From a virus, in the IMG/VR virus record IMGVR_UViG_3300031857_013798, positions 222,230-286,229 of that record: 64,000 nucleotides of DNA, one strand, 5' to 3'. A program made the translations under genes and the position numbers. This document shows, one piece after another, positions 17,364 to 24,580 of this stretch (its first letter is position 1; every line of letters starts with the position of its first letter). Under the pieces are notes generated by a model. That model was not told where the DNA came from. It worked only from the letters and a program-made list of their open reading frames with translations, and searched no databases.

Positions 17364-17366
17364 ATA
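17359..17366 (+). promoter_or_regulatory. Late promoter (TATAAATA, exact T4 consensus)
   Basis: Exact T4 late consensus. It overlaps the gp20 stop and ends 5 bases before the ATG at 17372, implying a leaderless start. Confidence 0.7.
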
Positions 17367-17371
17367 TAATC

Positions 17372-17590
17372 ATGCTGCTACAAGAATTTTTCAAAAAAGA
17401 TCCTGAGGCCTATCAAGATCTATCGCAAGACAACAGTCAACCGCAACTGGGTGATCTGCGCAAAACTCGTTTGACTTTGAGACAACTAAACAAGTTGAGA
17501 AAAATGAATGACGTCCGTGCATTTGAGTACAAAGAAAAACTCAAACTAGTGCGCCAACAATACTCACCTCCCCCAGCCCCAATGGCTTAA
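17372..17590 (+). CDS. Small head-cassette protein, possibly a prohead core component
   Basis: 72 residues, basic and helical: MLLQEFFKKDPEAY at the start, then LRKTRLTLRQLNKLRKMND, ending in SPPPAPMA. It sits between portal and protease genes where T4 has gp67/gp68 prohead core proteins, so a core or capsid-internal role is likely. The first residues (LLQEFF) resemble capsid-targeting leaders. Identity with gp67 cannot be shown by eye because these proteins diverge fast. Confidence 0.65.
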   Translation: MLLQEFFKKDPEAYQDLSQDNSQPQLGDLRKTRLTLRQLNKLRKMNDVRAFEYKEKLKLVRQQYSPPPAPMA

Positions 17591-17642
17591 TTGGCATTTA
17601 TCGCCATTTTGACTCCTTAAACAGCAGAGTTTTTGGTTGTTA

Positions 17643-17650
17643 TGTAAATA
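17643..17650 (+). promoter_or_regulatory. Late promoter (TGTAAATA), core proteins
   Basis: Octamer ends 32 bases before the ATG at 17683. AGGAG (about 17670) lies between them as a Shine-Dalgarno sequence. Confidence 0.55.
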
Positions 17651-17682
17651 ACAGCACACTTTACCTATAGGAGTTTTCCCTT

Positions 17683-18564
17683 ATGAACAAATTTGAACAG
17701 TTGATTGAATACGTGATCAACGACGAAGACCAAAAAGCTCGCGAGCTTTTCCATGACATCGTGGTGGCCAAAAGCCGTGAAATCTACGAAAATCTAATGC
17801 AAGAAGAGGCTGATGAAGACCTTGACGAAGCAGAAGTAAACGAAGCTGACGATTCCGACGACGAAGAAACTGACGACGAAGAACTCGACGAAGGTGCAAT
17901 GGGCGGCGATGCTAGCGATGATTTAATTGACGAAATTGAAGCTGACGAAGAACAAGACATGAGCATGGAAGCCGAAGGCGATGATGACATGGGCGATGAT
18001 GACGAAGGCGGAGATTTTGGCGGCGACGACATGGGCGGTGACGACATGGGCGGTGACGACATGGGCGGCAGCGATGAGCCAGCAACCAAAGATGACGTTA
18101 TGAATCTAGAAGACAAACTAGATGAGTTGATGGCCGAGTTTGAAGGCTTGATGGGCGGCGACGACATGGGTGACATGGGCGACGGCGACGGGTTTGGTCC
18201 CGAAGAAGGTGGCGATGCCATTGAAATGGACGACACAGGCGAAATGGAACCAGGCATGATGGAAGCCATCAGCATGAAAGCAGCCCCAAAGCCAGTTACC
18301 GCTGAACAAGGCAACGGCAAAGCAGGTCCTGTAGCATTTAACTCAGGTGCAGCTGGTATGGCCAGCAAGCCAGTACACACTGGCACCAGCATGGGCGGCG
18401 TGCATGACAGTGCCGCATATCGTAATACAGTAAAAGAACTTGGCGTAACTCCCACTCAAGACGCTGGAAAGAAAGCATTTAAATCTGCTGCTCCTGCGCC
18501 TGTAAAGAGTCAAGCCAGTGGTGTAAACACCAAAAGCCCACTACCAAGCGGTCGTAAGGGTTAA
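17683..18564 (+). CDS. Highly acidic prohead core/scaffold protein
   Basis: 293 residues. Short helical N-terminus (FEQLIEYVINDEDQKARELF) followed by a long Asp/Glu-rich region (about 42-190) containing GGDDM repeats, then an Ala/Gly/Lys-rich tail ending LPSGRKG. Location just before gp21 and the acidic, low-complexity character match the T4 gp67/gp68-type core components that are degraded or kept inside the head. A DNA-mimic role is another possibility because of the charge. No catalytic motif. Confidence 0.7.
   Translation: MNKFEQLIEYVINDEDQKARELFHDIVVAKSREIYENLMQEEADEDLDEAEVNEADDSDDEETDDEELDEGAMGGDASDDLIDEIEADEEQDMSMEAEGDDDMGDDDEGGDFGGDDMGGDDMGGDDMGGSDEPATKDDVMNLEDKLDELMAEFEGLMGGDDMGDMGDGDGFGPEEGGDAIEMDDTGEMEPGMMEAISMKAAPKPVTAEQGNGKAGPVAFNSGAAGMASKPVHTGTSMGGVHDSAAYRNTVKELGVTPTQDAGKKAFKSAAPAPVKSQASGVNTKSPLPSGRKG
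18025..18069 (+). repeat. Tandem 15-bp coding repeat (GDDMG)
   Basis: Three head-to-tail copies of GACGACATGGGCGGT (last base varies) encode DDMGG repeats in the acidic core protein; a related copy starts near 18160. A likely site of replication slippage in whole-codon steps. Confidence 0.8.
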
Positions 18565-18568
18565 TTAG

Positions 18569-19207
18569 ATGTCATCTAAGTACCTAAGAGAAGATCTTAC
18601 TTTTAGCCAGGCCAACATCCAAGTTTTGGAAGAAGCTGATGTTGGCGGCAAAAAGCATCTCTATCTCAAAGGCATCTGCATTGAAGGCGACAAGCGCAAT
18701 GCAAATGAGCGTATCTACCCCCGACACGAAATTATCAAAGCAGTAGAAACTATCAACGAGCAGATCCGTGACGGTAACTCCGTTTTAGGTGAAGTGGACC
18801 ATCCAGATGATTTAAAAATCAATTTAGATCGTGTGTGTCACACAGTTGAAGGCATGTGGATGGACGGACATGCCGGTTGCGGCAAGTTGAAAATTCTGCC
18901 AACCCCAATGGGTGAATTGATAAAGACTCTGTTGACATCAGGCGTGAAGCTGGGTGTTAGCAGTCGTGGATCAGGTAATGTCGATGACAGAACCGGACAT
19001 GTAAGTGACTTTGAAATAGTCACTATAGATGTGGTTGCCCAACCCAGTGCTCCTAATGCGTATCCTACAGCAATCTATGAAGGTCTCATGAATATGAGAA
19101 ACGGTCATAAGATCTTAGAGATGGCTAGAGAGTCTGGTCAGGACGACAAAGTGAAGAAGTATCTCGCAGGTGAGGTTAAACGCCTTATCCGAGAACTCAA
19201 AATCTAA
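18569..19207 (+). CDS. 21: Prohead protease gp21
   Basis: Serine protease of the herpes-assemblin-like fold that cleaves scaffold and capsid proteins during head maturation. GEVDHPDD gives the likely catalytic His78, and LGVSSRGSG the Ser at 131-132; DFEIVTIDVVAQPSAP near 145-160 is another family block. 212 residues equals T4 gp21 (212). It starts 5 bases after the acidic core gene and is followed by gp22 with AAGGAG in the gap, so the cassette is one operon. It probably recognises (L/I)xE or (L/I)xxE sites, seen in several proteins near the window's end. Confidence 0.93.
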   Translation: MSSKYLREDLTFSQANIQVLEEADVGGKKHLYLKGICIEGDKRNANERIYPRHEIIKAVETINEQIRDGNSVLGEVDHPDDLKINLDRVCHTVEGMWMDGHAGCGKLKILPTPMGELIKTLLTSGVKLGVSSRGSGNVDDRTGHVSDFEIVTIDVVAQPSAPNAYPTAIYEGLMNMRNGHKILEMARESGQDDKVKKYLAGEVKRLIRELKI

Positions 19208-19219
19208 GGAGAACCAGGC

Positions 19220-20314
19220 ATGTTTGATGCTATTAAACCATTGCTTGACAGCGGATTAATCAACGAAGATGTTAGTAAAGAACTCAACGAAGCTTGGGAA
19301 TCTAAACTGACAGAAGCTCGTGAGATTGTGCGTGCAGAACTTCGCGAGGAGTTTGCACAACGCTATGAGCATGACAAAACAGTGATGGTAGAAGCCCTAG
19401 ATAAGATGGTAACAGAAGGTCTCGCAGGAGAATTAGCCAGCATTGCTACTGAAAAGCAAGCATTGGCTGAAGACCGTGTGAAGTTTCAACACAAGATGAA
19501 AGAGTCAGCCACTAAGTTTAACAGCTTCTTGGTTACTAAACTTGCTGAAGAAATTTCTGAACTGCGCAAAGACCGTAAGATGCACACAGAAGGAGTTGCA
19601 AAACTTGAGAACTTCGTGGTGCATGCATTGGCAAAAGAAATTCAAGAATTTGCTGCTGACAAACGTGACTTGGTGGAAACCAAAGTGCGTTTAGTTAGTG
19701 AAGCACGTAACAAACTTGAAACTTTGAAAGCACGATTTGTTAAAGAAAGTGCCAACAAAATGAGCCAGGCTGTTAGCAAACATCTTAAGGCTGAATTAAA
19801 CCAGTTGCAAGAAGACATCAAAGTTGCTCGCGAGAACAATTTTGGTCGTCGTATCTTTGAAGCATATGCTACCGAATTTGGTGCTACTCACTTGAATGAG
19901 AAAGCCGAAGTTCGTAAGTTGCATAACACAATTGCGCACAAGGACAAGAAATTGTCTGAGGCAATTAAACTCACCATGAAAGCAAAAGTCCTGGTTGAGA
20001 ATAAAGAGCGCGAACTGCGTATGATTAAAGAATCTAATGAGCGTGACAGCTCATTGGATGAATTGCTACGTCCCTTGAACAAGGAAAAGCAAGAAGTCAT
20101 GCGTAATTTGCTCGAAAGCGTCCAAACTAACCGTTTGAAAAACGCTTTTGAAAAGTATCTACCAGCAGTGTTGGAAGACCGTTCCGTGAAAGCCCATAAA
20201 GTGATCACAGAAAACGTCACCGCAGTTACTGGTGATAAAAATGTTTCGAACCAGCAGACCGCCCAGGAAGATCGCAGCAATGTGATTGACTTGAAGCGCC
20301 TGGCAGGGCTTTAA
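19220..20314 (+). CDS. 22: Prohead core scaffold protein gp22
   Basis: 364 residues, almost entirely charged alpha-helix/coiled coil, rich in Lys, Glu and Ala, as expected of the main scaffold that is cut to peptides by gp21. MFDAIKPLLDSGLINEDV at the start and the RNLLESVQTNRLKNAFEKYL block (about 295-314) are family-like. Position between protease and capsid genes is diagnostic. AAGGAG lies upstream of the ATG. Confidence 0.9.
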   Translation: MFDAIKPLLDSGLINEDVSKELNEAWESKLTEAREIVRAELREEFAQRYEHDKTVMVEALDKMVTEGLAGELASIATEKQALAEDRVKFQHKMKESATKFNSFLVTKLAEEISELRKDRKMHTEGVAKLENFVVHALAKEIQEFAADKRDLVETKVRLVSEARNKLETLKARFVKESANKMSQAVSKHLKAELNQLQEDIKVARENNFGRRIFEAYATEFGATHLNEKAEVRKLHNTIAHKDKKLSEAIKLTMKAKVLVENKERELRMIKESNERDSSLDELLRPLNKEKQEVMRNLLESVQTNRLKNAFEKYLPAVLEDRSVKAHKVITENVTAVTGDKNVSNQQTAQEDRSNVIDLKRLAGL

Positions 20315-20333
20315 AATTTTTTAGGAGACTTAA

Positions 20334-21530
20334 ATGTCACAAGATCTATTAGAAAGTCGTTGGGATGAGACCAAAGAGGCCCTGTTAGAAGGCCTCCAAG
20401 GCACCAAACGCAATAGCATGAAAGTTATTCTTGAGAATACTCGTCGCTATTTGAAAGAGAATGCTTCTTCTGGAAGTACTGTTTCTGGCAACATCGCCAC
20501 ACTTAACCGTGTGATTCTGCCAGTGATTCGTCGTGTTATGCCTACCGTTATTGCTAACGAGTTGGTTGGCGTTCAGCCCATGACAGGCCCAGTTGGCCAA
20601 ATTCACACCTTGCGTGTGCGTTACGCCAACAGCTTGACTGACAACTCAGCTGCCGCTACAAGCGTTACAGCTGGTCAAGAAGCATTGAGCCCATTCACAA
20701 TTGCAACTGCTTACTCTACTGTGCCAGCAGGCACAGCTACAGCTACTACCTACACCGGCGGCTCAACAGCCAGCATGGAAGGTACCGGCGGTAAGCAAAT
20801 CAGCGTTCAAATCTTGAAACAAGCTGTTGAAGCCAAGACCCGCAAGCTGCAAGCTCGCTGGACTTTTGAATCTGCACAAGACGCACAAGCCATGCATGGT
20901 ATTGACGTTGAAGCAGAAATCATGGCTGCTCTGGCTCAAGAGATTACCGCTGAAATCGACCAAGAGATTCTTTTGAGCTTGCGCTCATTGGCATCCACTG
21001 AGTTCACATACAACCAAGCTACCGTTTCAGGTACAGCTACATTCGTTGGTGACGAACATGCCGCATTGGCAGTTTTGATCAACCGTGTTGCTAACTTGAT
21101 CGCCCAACGTACTCGTCGTGGCGCTGGTAACTACGCTGTTGTGAGTTCAGCTGCTCTGACAGTGTTGCAATCAGCAACAACTTCAGCTTTTGCTCGTACC
21201 ACAGAAGGCACCTTCGAAGCACCTACAAACACCAAGTTTGTTGGCACATTAAACGGCGCTATGCGTGTGTTCGTTGACAGCTATGCCAGCGATACAACTC
21301 CAGTTCTGGTTGGCTACAAAGGCTCTTCAGAAGCTGACGCTCCTGCATTCTACTGCCCATACATTCCGTTGATGAGCAGTGGTGTTGTGTTGGATCCATC
21401 AACCTTTGAACCAGTGGTGTCATTCATGACACGTTATGGTTACATTGAGTTGACCAACACTGCATCGTCATTCGGTAACGCCGGTGACTATGTGGGTGAG
21501 ATCGCAGTATCTAACTTGTCATTCTCCTAA
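20334..21530 (+). CDS. 23: Major capsid protein gp23
   Basis: HK97-fold capsid subunit. 398 residues, shorter than T4 gp23 (521), mainly through a smaller insertion domain. TLNRVILPVIRRVMPTVIA near 60-78 and QPMTGPVGQIHTLRVRYAN near 83-101 are strong family markers; RTRRGAGNYAVVS near 260 and FVDSYA near 303 also fit. A gp21-type site (YLKE near residue 41) could mark the end of a cleaved leader. AGGAG precedes the ATG. A strong terminator follows, ending the head operon. Even base usage suggests a highly expressed gene. Confidence 0.95.
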   Translation: MSQDLLESRWDETKEALLEGLQGTKRNSMKVILENTRRYLKENASSGSTVSGNIATLNRVILPVIRRVMPTVIANELVGVQPMTGPVGQIHTLRVRYANSLTDNSAAATSVTAGQEALSPFTIATAYSTVPAGTATATTYTGGSTASMEGTGGKQISVQILKQAVEAKTRKLQARWTFESAQDAQAMHGIDVEAEIMAALAQEITAEIDQEILLSLRSLASTEFTYNQATVSGTATFVGDEHAALAVLINRVANLIAQRTRRGAGNYAVVSSAALTVLQSATTSAFARTTEGTFEAPTNTKFVGTLNGAMRVFVDSYASDTTPVLVGYKGSSEADAPAFYCPYIPLMSSGVVLDPSTFEPVVSFMTRYGYIELTNTASSFGNAGDYVGEIAVSNLSFS

Positions 21531-21562
21531 TCAGAGAACCAACCCAGGGATGGGAAGGAACG

Positions 21563-21590
21563 AAAAAGCACCCGAGGGGTGCTTTTTTGT
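21563..21590 (+). terminator. Intrinsic terminator after gp23
   Basis: GCACCC (21568-21573), 3-base loop, GGGTGC (21577-21582), then six T. A-T pairs extend the stem on both sides. Confidence 0.92.
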
Positions 21591-21595
21591 CCTCT

Positions 21596-21603
21596 GATAA
21601 ATA
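21596..21603 (+). promoter_or_regulatory. Late promoter (GATAAATA)
   Basis: Octamer ends 4 bases before the ATG at 21608, directly after the gp23 terminator. No Shine-Dalgarno, so probably leaderless. Confidence 0.6.
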
Positions 21604-21607
21604 ATTC

Positions 21608-21874
21608 ATGGCTAATCGAATTCCGCTGGTTGTCAACTCAGCGAGCAGTCAAATTGAAGAAATAGCAGTTGGTGACAATCTTAATTTAAGTAATAACGAC
21701 ATTATAAATGTAGGCAATGTCAGTGCGGTTGGCAAAACTACTTCCAGTACTATGCAGTTATTAGGATTGGTAGCTGATCCTGCAGGTGTAGCAGGCTTGA
21801 TTTACTACAACATTAACACAGGTAAATTTCGTGGATATAATGGCGTAGTTGGCGCCTGGCAAGATCTAAATTAA
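21608..21874 (+). CDS. Small fibre-type virion protein
   Basis: 88 residues. Its start, MANRIPLVVNSASSQIEEI, closely matches the start of the 2782-residue fibre protein (MANKIPLVVNTGSAQIQEL), and SNNDIINVGNVSAVG is a fibre-type repeat; the C-terminus (GLIYYNINTGKFRGYNG) is a frequent end of short phage fibre proteins. It may be a minimal adaptor or a remnant of the large fibre gene. Its stop overlaps the 3' end of the convergent TPR-glycosyltransferase gene by 4 bases. Confidence 0.7.
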   Translation: MANRIPLVVNSASSQIEEIAVGDNLNLSNNDIINVGNVSAVGKTTSSTMQLLGLVADPAGVAGLIYYNINTGKFRGYNGVVGAWQDLN

Positions 21875-23022
21875 ACTTTCATCCACCCTAGATATTGGCT
21901 GACTTTTTTGGTAACTGCTGTCCAGTCATCAAAGTTTTCTTGTCTAAAAAGTCTAGCAGTTGAATACCAAGGACTAGAATCTTGATTCAACAACCAACGC
22001 CAGTCTGTGCTGAATTTTTGTAGCATTATCCATGTGGGCCGACCTAATGCGCCACTCAAGTGTGACACAGCAGTGTCTACGCCAATAACAACGTCCATGG
22101 CCATAATTAATGCCGCAGTGTCTACAAAACTTTTAACGCTGCCAGGATAGGCCTGCACTCCTGCTTCAAGCAAGGCTGCTTCTTCTTCTTCAGGATCGGC
22201 GTCAACTTGCAAATTGATCCATTCGTATTGAGGATTAGATTTGATCATGTCCAGCATTACAGGGAACGGCACACTCTTGTGTTGATTAAGCCAAGAATCT
22301 CTGCGCCCACTCCAACAAAAACCCACACGCATGCGGGTTTTAGGACCCAGTATCTGCAACCACTCTTGCTGACGGCCTTGATCTACGTTGAGATAGTTCA
22401 CTGGCCTGGGCAAATTTTCCAACGTTACTCCAAGTATGCCAGGGATGCTCATGATAGGAATCCAATAATCAAACTCACCCATGTCGTCAGTGTATGTTCC
22501 CAACTGCTGAATGACGTCGCTAGATTGCAACAAAGGAATCAATCCGTCGGTAACCTGAAGCTTGATTTTTGCTCCAGCCACATGCAAGTTGTACAAGAAT
22601 CTGCAAAACTGAATGTTGTCTCCGTGGCCTTGTTCGCCTACCACAAGAATAGTTTTGTCTTTGAGATCTTCGCCACGCCAGCGAGGCTGTTGGTGTTTGG
22701 GTTCAGTGCCAGCAAGATGTTCGTATTGCCATCTGGCTTCATAAGCTGGCCATCCATTGGTGTAGTCGCCCATCAACAACAGTGCCACTGCCAAATTGAA
22801 TCTAGCAGTTACGTTATTTGGATCCAAGAGAACAGCATGTTGCAAGAACGGTATGGCTCGTTGAGGATGTCCAATTTCTCGCATGACATTGCCGTAGTTG
22901 TTGAATGCCGCTGCTGAATCCATGTCTTTGGCAAATGCCAATGCATAACATTGCAGGGCTTCACCGTATTGTCGGTCAGCTCGATGTTGGTTGCCTTGTG
23001 AAATTAAAAAATCAGTTTCCAT
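21871..23022 (-). CDS. TPR protein with GT9-like glycosyltransferase domain
   Basis: 383 residues. Residues 1-100 hold TPR-like helical repeats (FNNYGNVMREIGHPQRAIPF, then ARFNLAVALLLMGDY). From about 120 on the sequence resembles heptosyltransferase-type GT-B enzymes: TILVVGEQGHGDNIQFCRF, RVGFCWSGRR and DVVIGVDTAVSHLSGALGRP, the last matching the donor-binding GxDTxxxHLA element. It probably transfers a sugar in the cytoplasm. It is inserted antisense between fibre genes and has its own late promoter, so it is likely made with virion proteins, possibly glycosylating them or altering host LPS. Confidence 0.8.
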   Translation of the reverse strand: METDFLISQGNQHRADRQYGEALQCYALAFAKDMDSAAAFNNYGNVMREIGHPQRAIPFLQHAVLLDPNNVTARFNLAVALLLMGDYTNGWPAYEARWQYEHLAGTEPKHQQPRWRGEDLKDKTILVVGEQGHGDNIQFCRFLYNLHVAGAKIKLQVTDGLIPLLQSSDVIQQLGTYTDDMGEFDYWIPIMSIPGILGVTLENLPRPVNYLNVDQGRQQEWLQILGPKTRMRVGFCWSGRRDSWLNQHKSVPFPVMLDMIKSNPQYEWINLQVDADPEEEEAALLEAGVQAYPGSVKSFVDTAALIMAMDVVIGVDTAVSHLSGALGRPTWIMLQKFSTDWRWLLNQDSSPWYSTARLFRQENFDDWTAVTKKVSQYLGWMKV

Positions 23023-23027
23023 GGTAC

Positions 23028-23035
23028 TATTTAAT
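23028..23035 (-). promoter_or_regulatory. Late promoter (ATTAAATA), minus strand
   Basis: Octamer reads on the minus strand and ends 5 bases before the ATG of the TPR-glycosyltransferase gene at 23022. No Shine-Dalgarno. Confidence 0.5.
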
Positions 23036-23062
23036 GGCTATATGACTACATTCTAACATTTC

Positions 23063-23070
23063 CATAAATA
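23063..23070 (+). promoter_or_regulatory. Late promoter (CATAAATA), long leader
   Basis: Octamer 88 bases upstream of the ATG at 23159. The leader contains small GC hairpins (for example GCGG/CCGC near 23098-23113) and a strong TAAGGAG before the start. It is the longest leader among the late genes here. Confidence 0.6.
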
Positions 23071-23158
23071 CTTGTCAACACAATACGGTGTTTTATGCGG
23101 TTTAACCCGCCGCGTAGCGACTAGAACTCGCATCGGACTTCTGTAAGGAGAAACAAAA

Positions 23159-23944
23159 ATGGGACGTCCTCTTAAAATACAAAAAACAAGCACTGGTTCA
23201 GGCAACGGCGGCGCAGCCGTTAGCGTTGACATTGGCTTTCCAAATTTTGGATCATTAACTGCCCCTGTGACCAACACAGGCGACACACTCAGTGCTACTG
23301 AATATCTTGGCGTGGTGGGTGGTGCAGCCCCCACTGATACGCCTTCGGCAACCAATCCTAGAATTGACGTAATTGTGAACATTGCAGCCCCTGACGGCAG
23401 CGGTATTGGCGTTGCTAATGGATATATTATCCGTCAAAAAGGTTCACACAAATACCTAGTTGGTGATGCCAATGGCGTTAACGACGGCAGTTTTGTAGTT
23501 GGGCAAGCATATCAAATTAGTGTTGTTGGAACAACAACTAACTGGACCGCAGCCGGTGCTCCTAGTAACTTTGGATTAGGCACAATTTTCACAGCAACTT
23601 CTGTTGGTGGATCTGGCAACGGCGCAGCATTCTCAGTGGGTGTTTGTGTACTGGCCGATGACACTACTCCAGCAGCTGGATTGATGGCTATCACATTTAC
23701 AGTTACTGATTCTACTGCTACTACTATCTCCAAATTGACCAACAAGTTCTTGTTGGATTGGACTGGCGGCGCAAACTATGACCCTGCCAGCGTTGTGGCT
23801 GACAAGCGTTATGCAACCAACTTCTTTACAGACGAAGGTACAGTTATCAAATCAGGTACCACTGGTGCAGCAAACTCAGGCACAGTACAAAGCGGACAAC
23901 AAAATCTGCTTGACTTGGCCATTGTTGACAACGTTACTTCTTAA
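23159..23944 (+). CDS. Putative virion decoration/structural protein
   Basis: 261 residues, beta-rich, low in charged residues, starting MGRPLKIQKTSTGSGNGG. I associate this start with structural proteins of marine T4-like phages but cannot name a T4 counterpart. The strong Shine-Dalgarno, an 88-base leader and a following terminator suggest a highly expressed single-gene unit, as for a head decoration or tail surface protein. GVANGYIIRQKGSHKYLVGDA (about 82-102) looks like a compact beta domain. Confidence 0.65.
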   Translation: MGRPLKIQKTSTGSGNGGAAVSVDIGFPNFGSLTAPVTNTGDTLSATEYLGVVGGAAPTDTPSATNPRIDVIVNIAAPDGSGIGVANGYIIRQKGSHKYLVGDANGVNDGSFVVGQAYQISVVGTTTNWTAAGAPSNFGLGTIFTATSVGGSGNGAAFSVGVCVLADDTTPAAGLMAITFTVTDSTATTISKLTNKFLLDWTGGANYDPASVVADKRYATNFFTDEGTVIKSGTTGAANSGTVQSGQQNLLDLAIVDNVTS

Positions 23945-23960
23945 TTGATTTAACCCCTGG

Positions 23961-23992
23961 ATCCTCCTAGATAACTACTAGGAGGATTTTTT
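23961..23992 (+). terminator. Terminator whose 3' arm contains the next gene's Shine-Dalgarno
   Basis: ATCCTCCTAG (23961-23970), 7-base loop, CTAGGAGGAT (23978-23987), then T tract to 23992. AGGAGG (23980-23985) is also placed 7 bases before the ATG at 23993, so read-through RNA would hide the ribosome site in the stem. Confidence 0.88.
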
Positions 23993-24580
23993 ATGAGTTT
24001 TGGTTTTGTATTAGGCAATGGTGTCAGTCGGTTAGAATTGAATTTGCAAACTCTCAAAGAGCTTGGTCCAATCTATGGATGTAATGCATTGTATCGAGAA
24101 TTTGCACCCACGGTTTTGGTCAGCACAGACAAGCCCATTAGCGAATCCATTCAACACAGTGGATATGCCAGTGAACACAGGATGTACACTCGAAAACCCA
24201 TACCGGGACTAGGAGCACATAGAGTCCCGGATGATTATTTTGGATTCAGTTCAGGACCCATTGCAGTGGCTCTTGCGGCTATAGATCAAAATCGTGCAGT
24301 GTATCTCATTGGATTTGATATGGGTCCCACAGCCGGGGACCGATTTAACAATGTGTACGCAGACACTGAGTTCTATAAAAAAAGCTCTGCCCGCCCAACT
24401 TACACAGGAAATTGGGTCAAACAACTGCAAAGAGTGTGCAAGGACTTTCCAGACGTTGGATTTTTCCGGGTAATGGGCAAAACCACAGCGGCAATTGCTG
24501 AGTTACGGGGCATTAAAAATCTAGCTGCCATGCAAATGGAAGACTTTCAAAACCGCATAAATAACACAAAGGATCTTTAA
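23993..24580 (+). CDS. MptE/DUF115-like Rossmann protein, possible glycan enzyme
   Basis: 195 residues. It begins FGFVLGNGVSRLELNL, the GNGxS-type nucleotide loop of the MptE-like/DUF115 family, and has YLIGFDMGP near 103-111. Similar small proteins are found beside sialyl- or motility-associated glycosylation genes, so a sugar- or pterin-phosphate function is possible. Its stop is followed immediately by the ATG of a fibre gene, a coupling that suggests action on that fibre. Only the AGGAGG inside the preceding terminator hairpin can serve as its ribosome site. Confidence 0.6.
   Translation: MSFGFVLGNGVSRLELNLQTLKELGPIYGCNALYREFAPTVLVSTDKPISESIQHSGYASEHRMYTRKPIPGLGAHRVPDDYFGFSSGPIAVALAAIDQNRAVYLIGFDMGPTAGDRFNNVYADTEFYKKSSARPTYTGNWVKQLQRVCKDFPDVGFFRVMGKTTAAIAELRGIKNLAAMQMEDFQNRINNTKDL

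Noticed and set aside
17784-18455. 223-codon minus-strand ORF opposite the acidic core protein
   Set aside because: Ser/Pro-only product produced by the GAC/GAA-rich plus strand; a shadow frame.
22207-22917. 236-codon plus-strand ORF inside the TPR-glycosyltransferase gene
   Set aside because: No motif or ribosome site, and the minus strand has a complete, recognisable protein.
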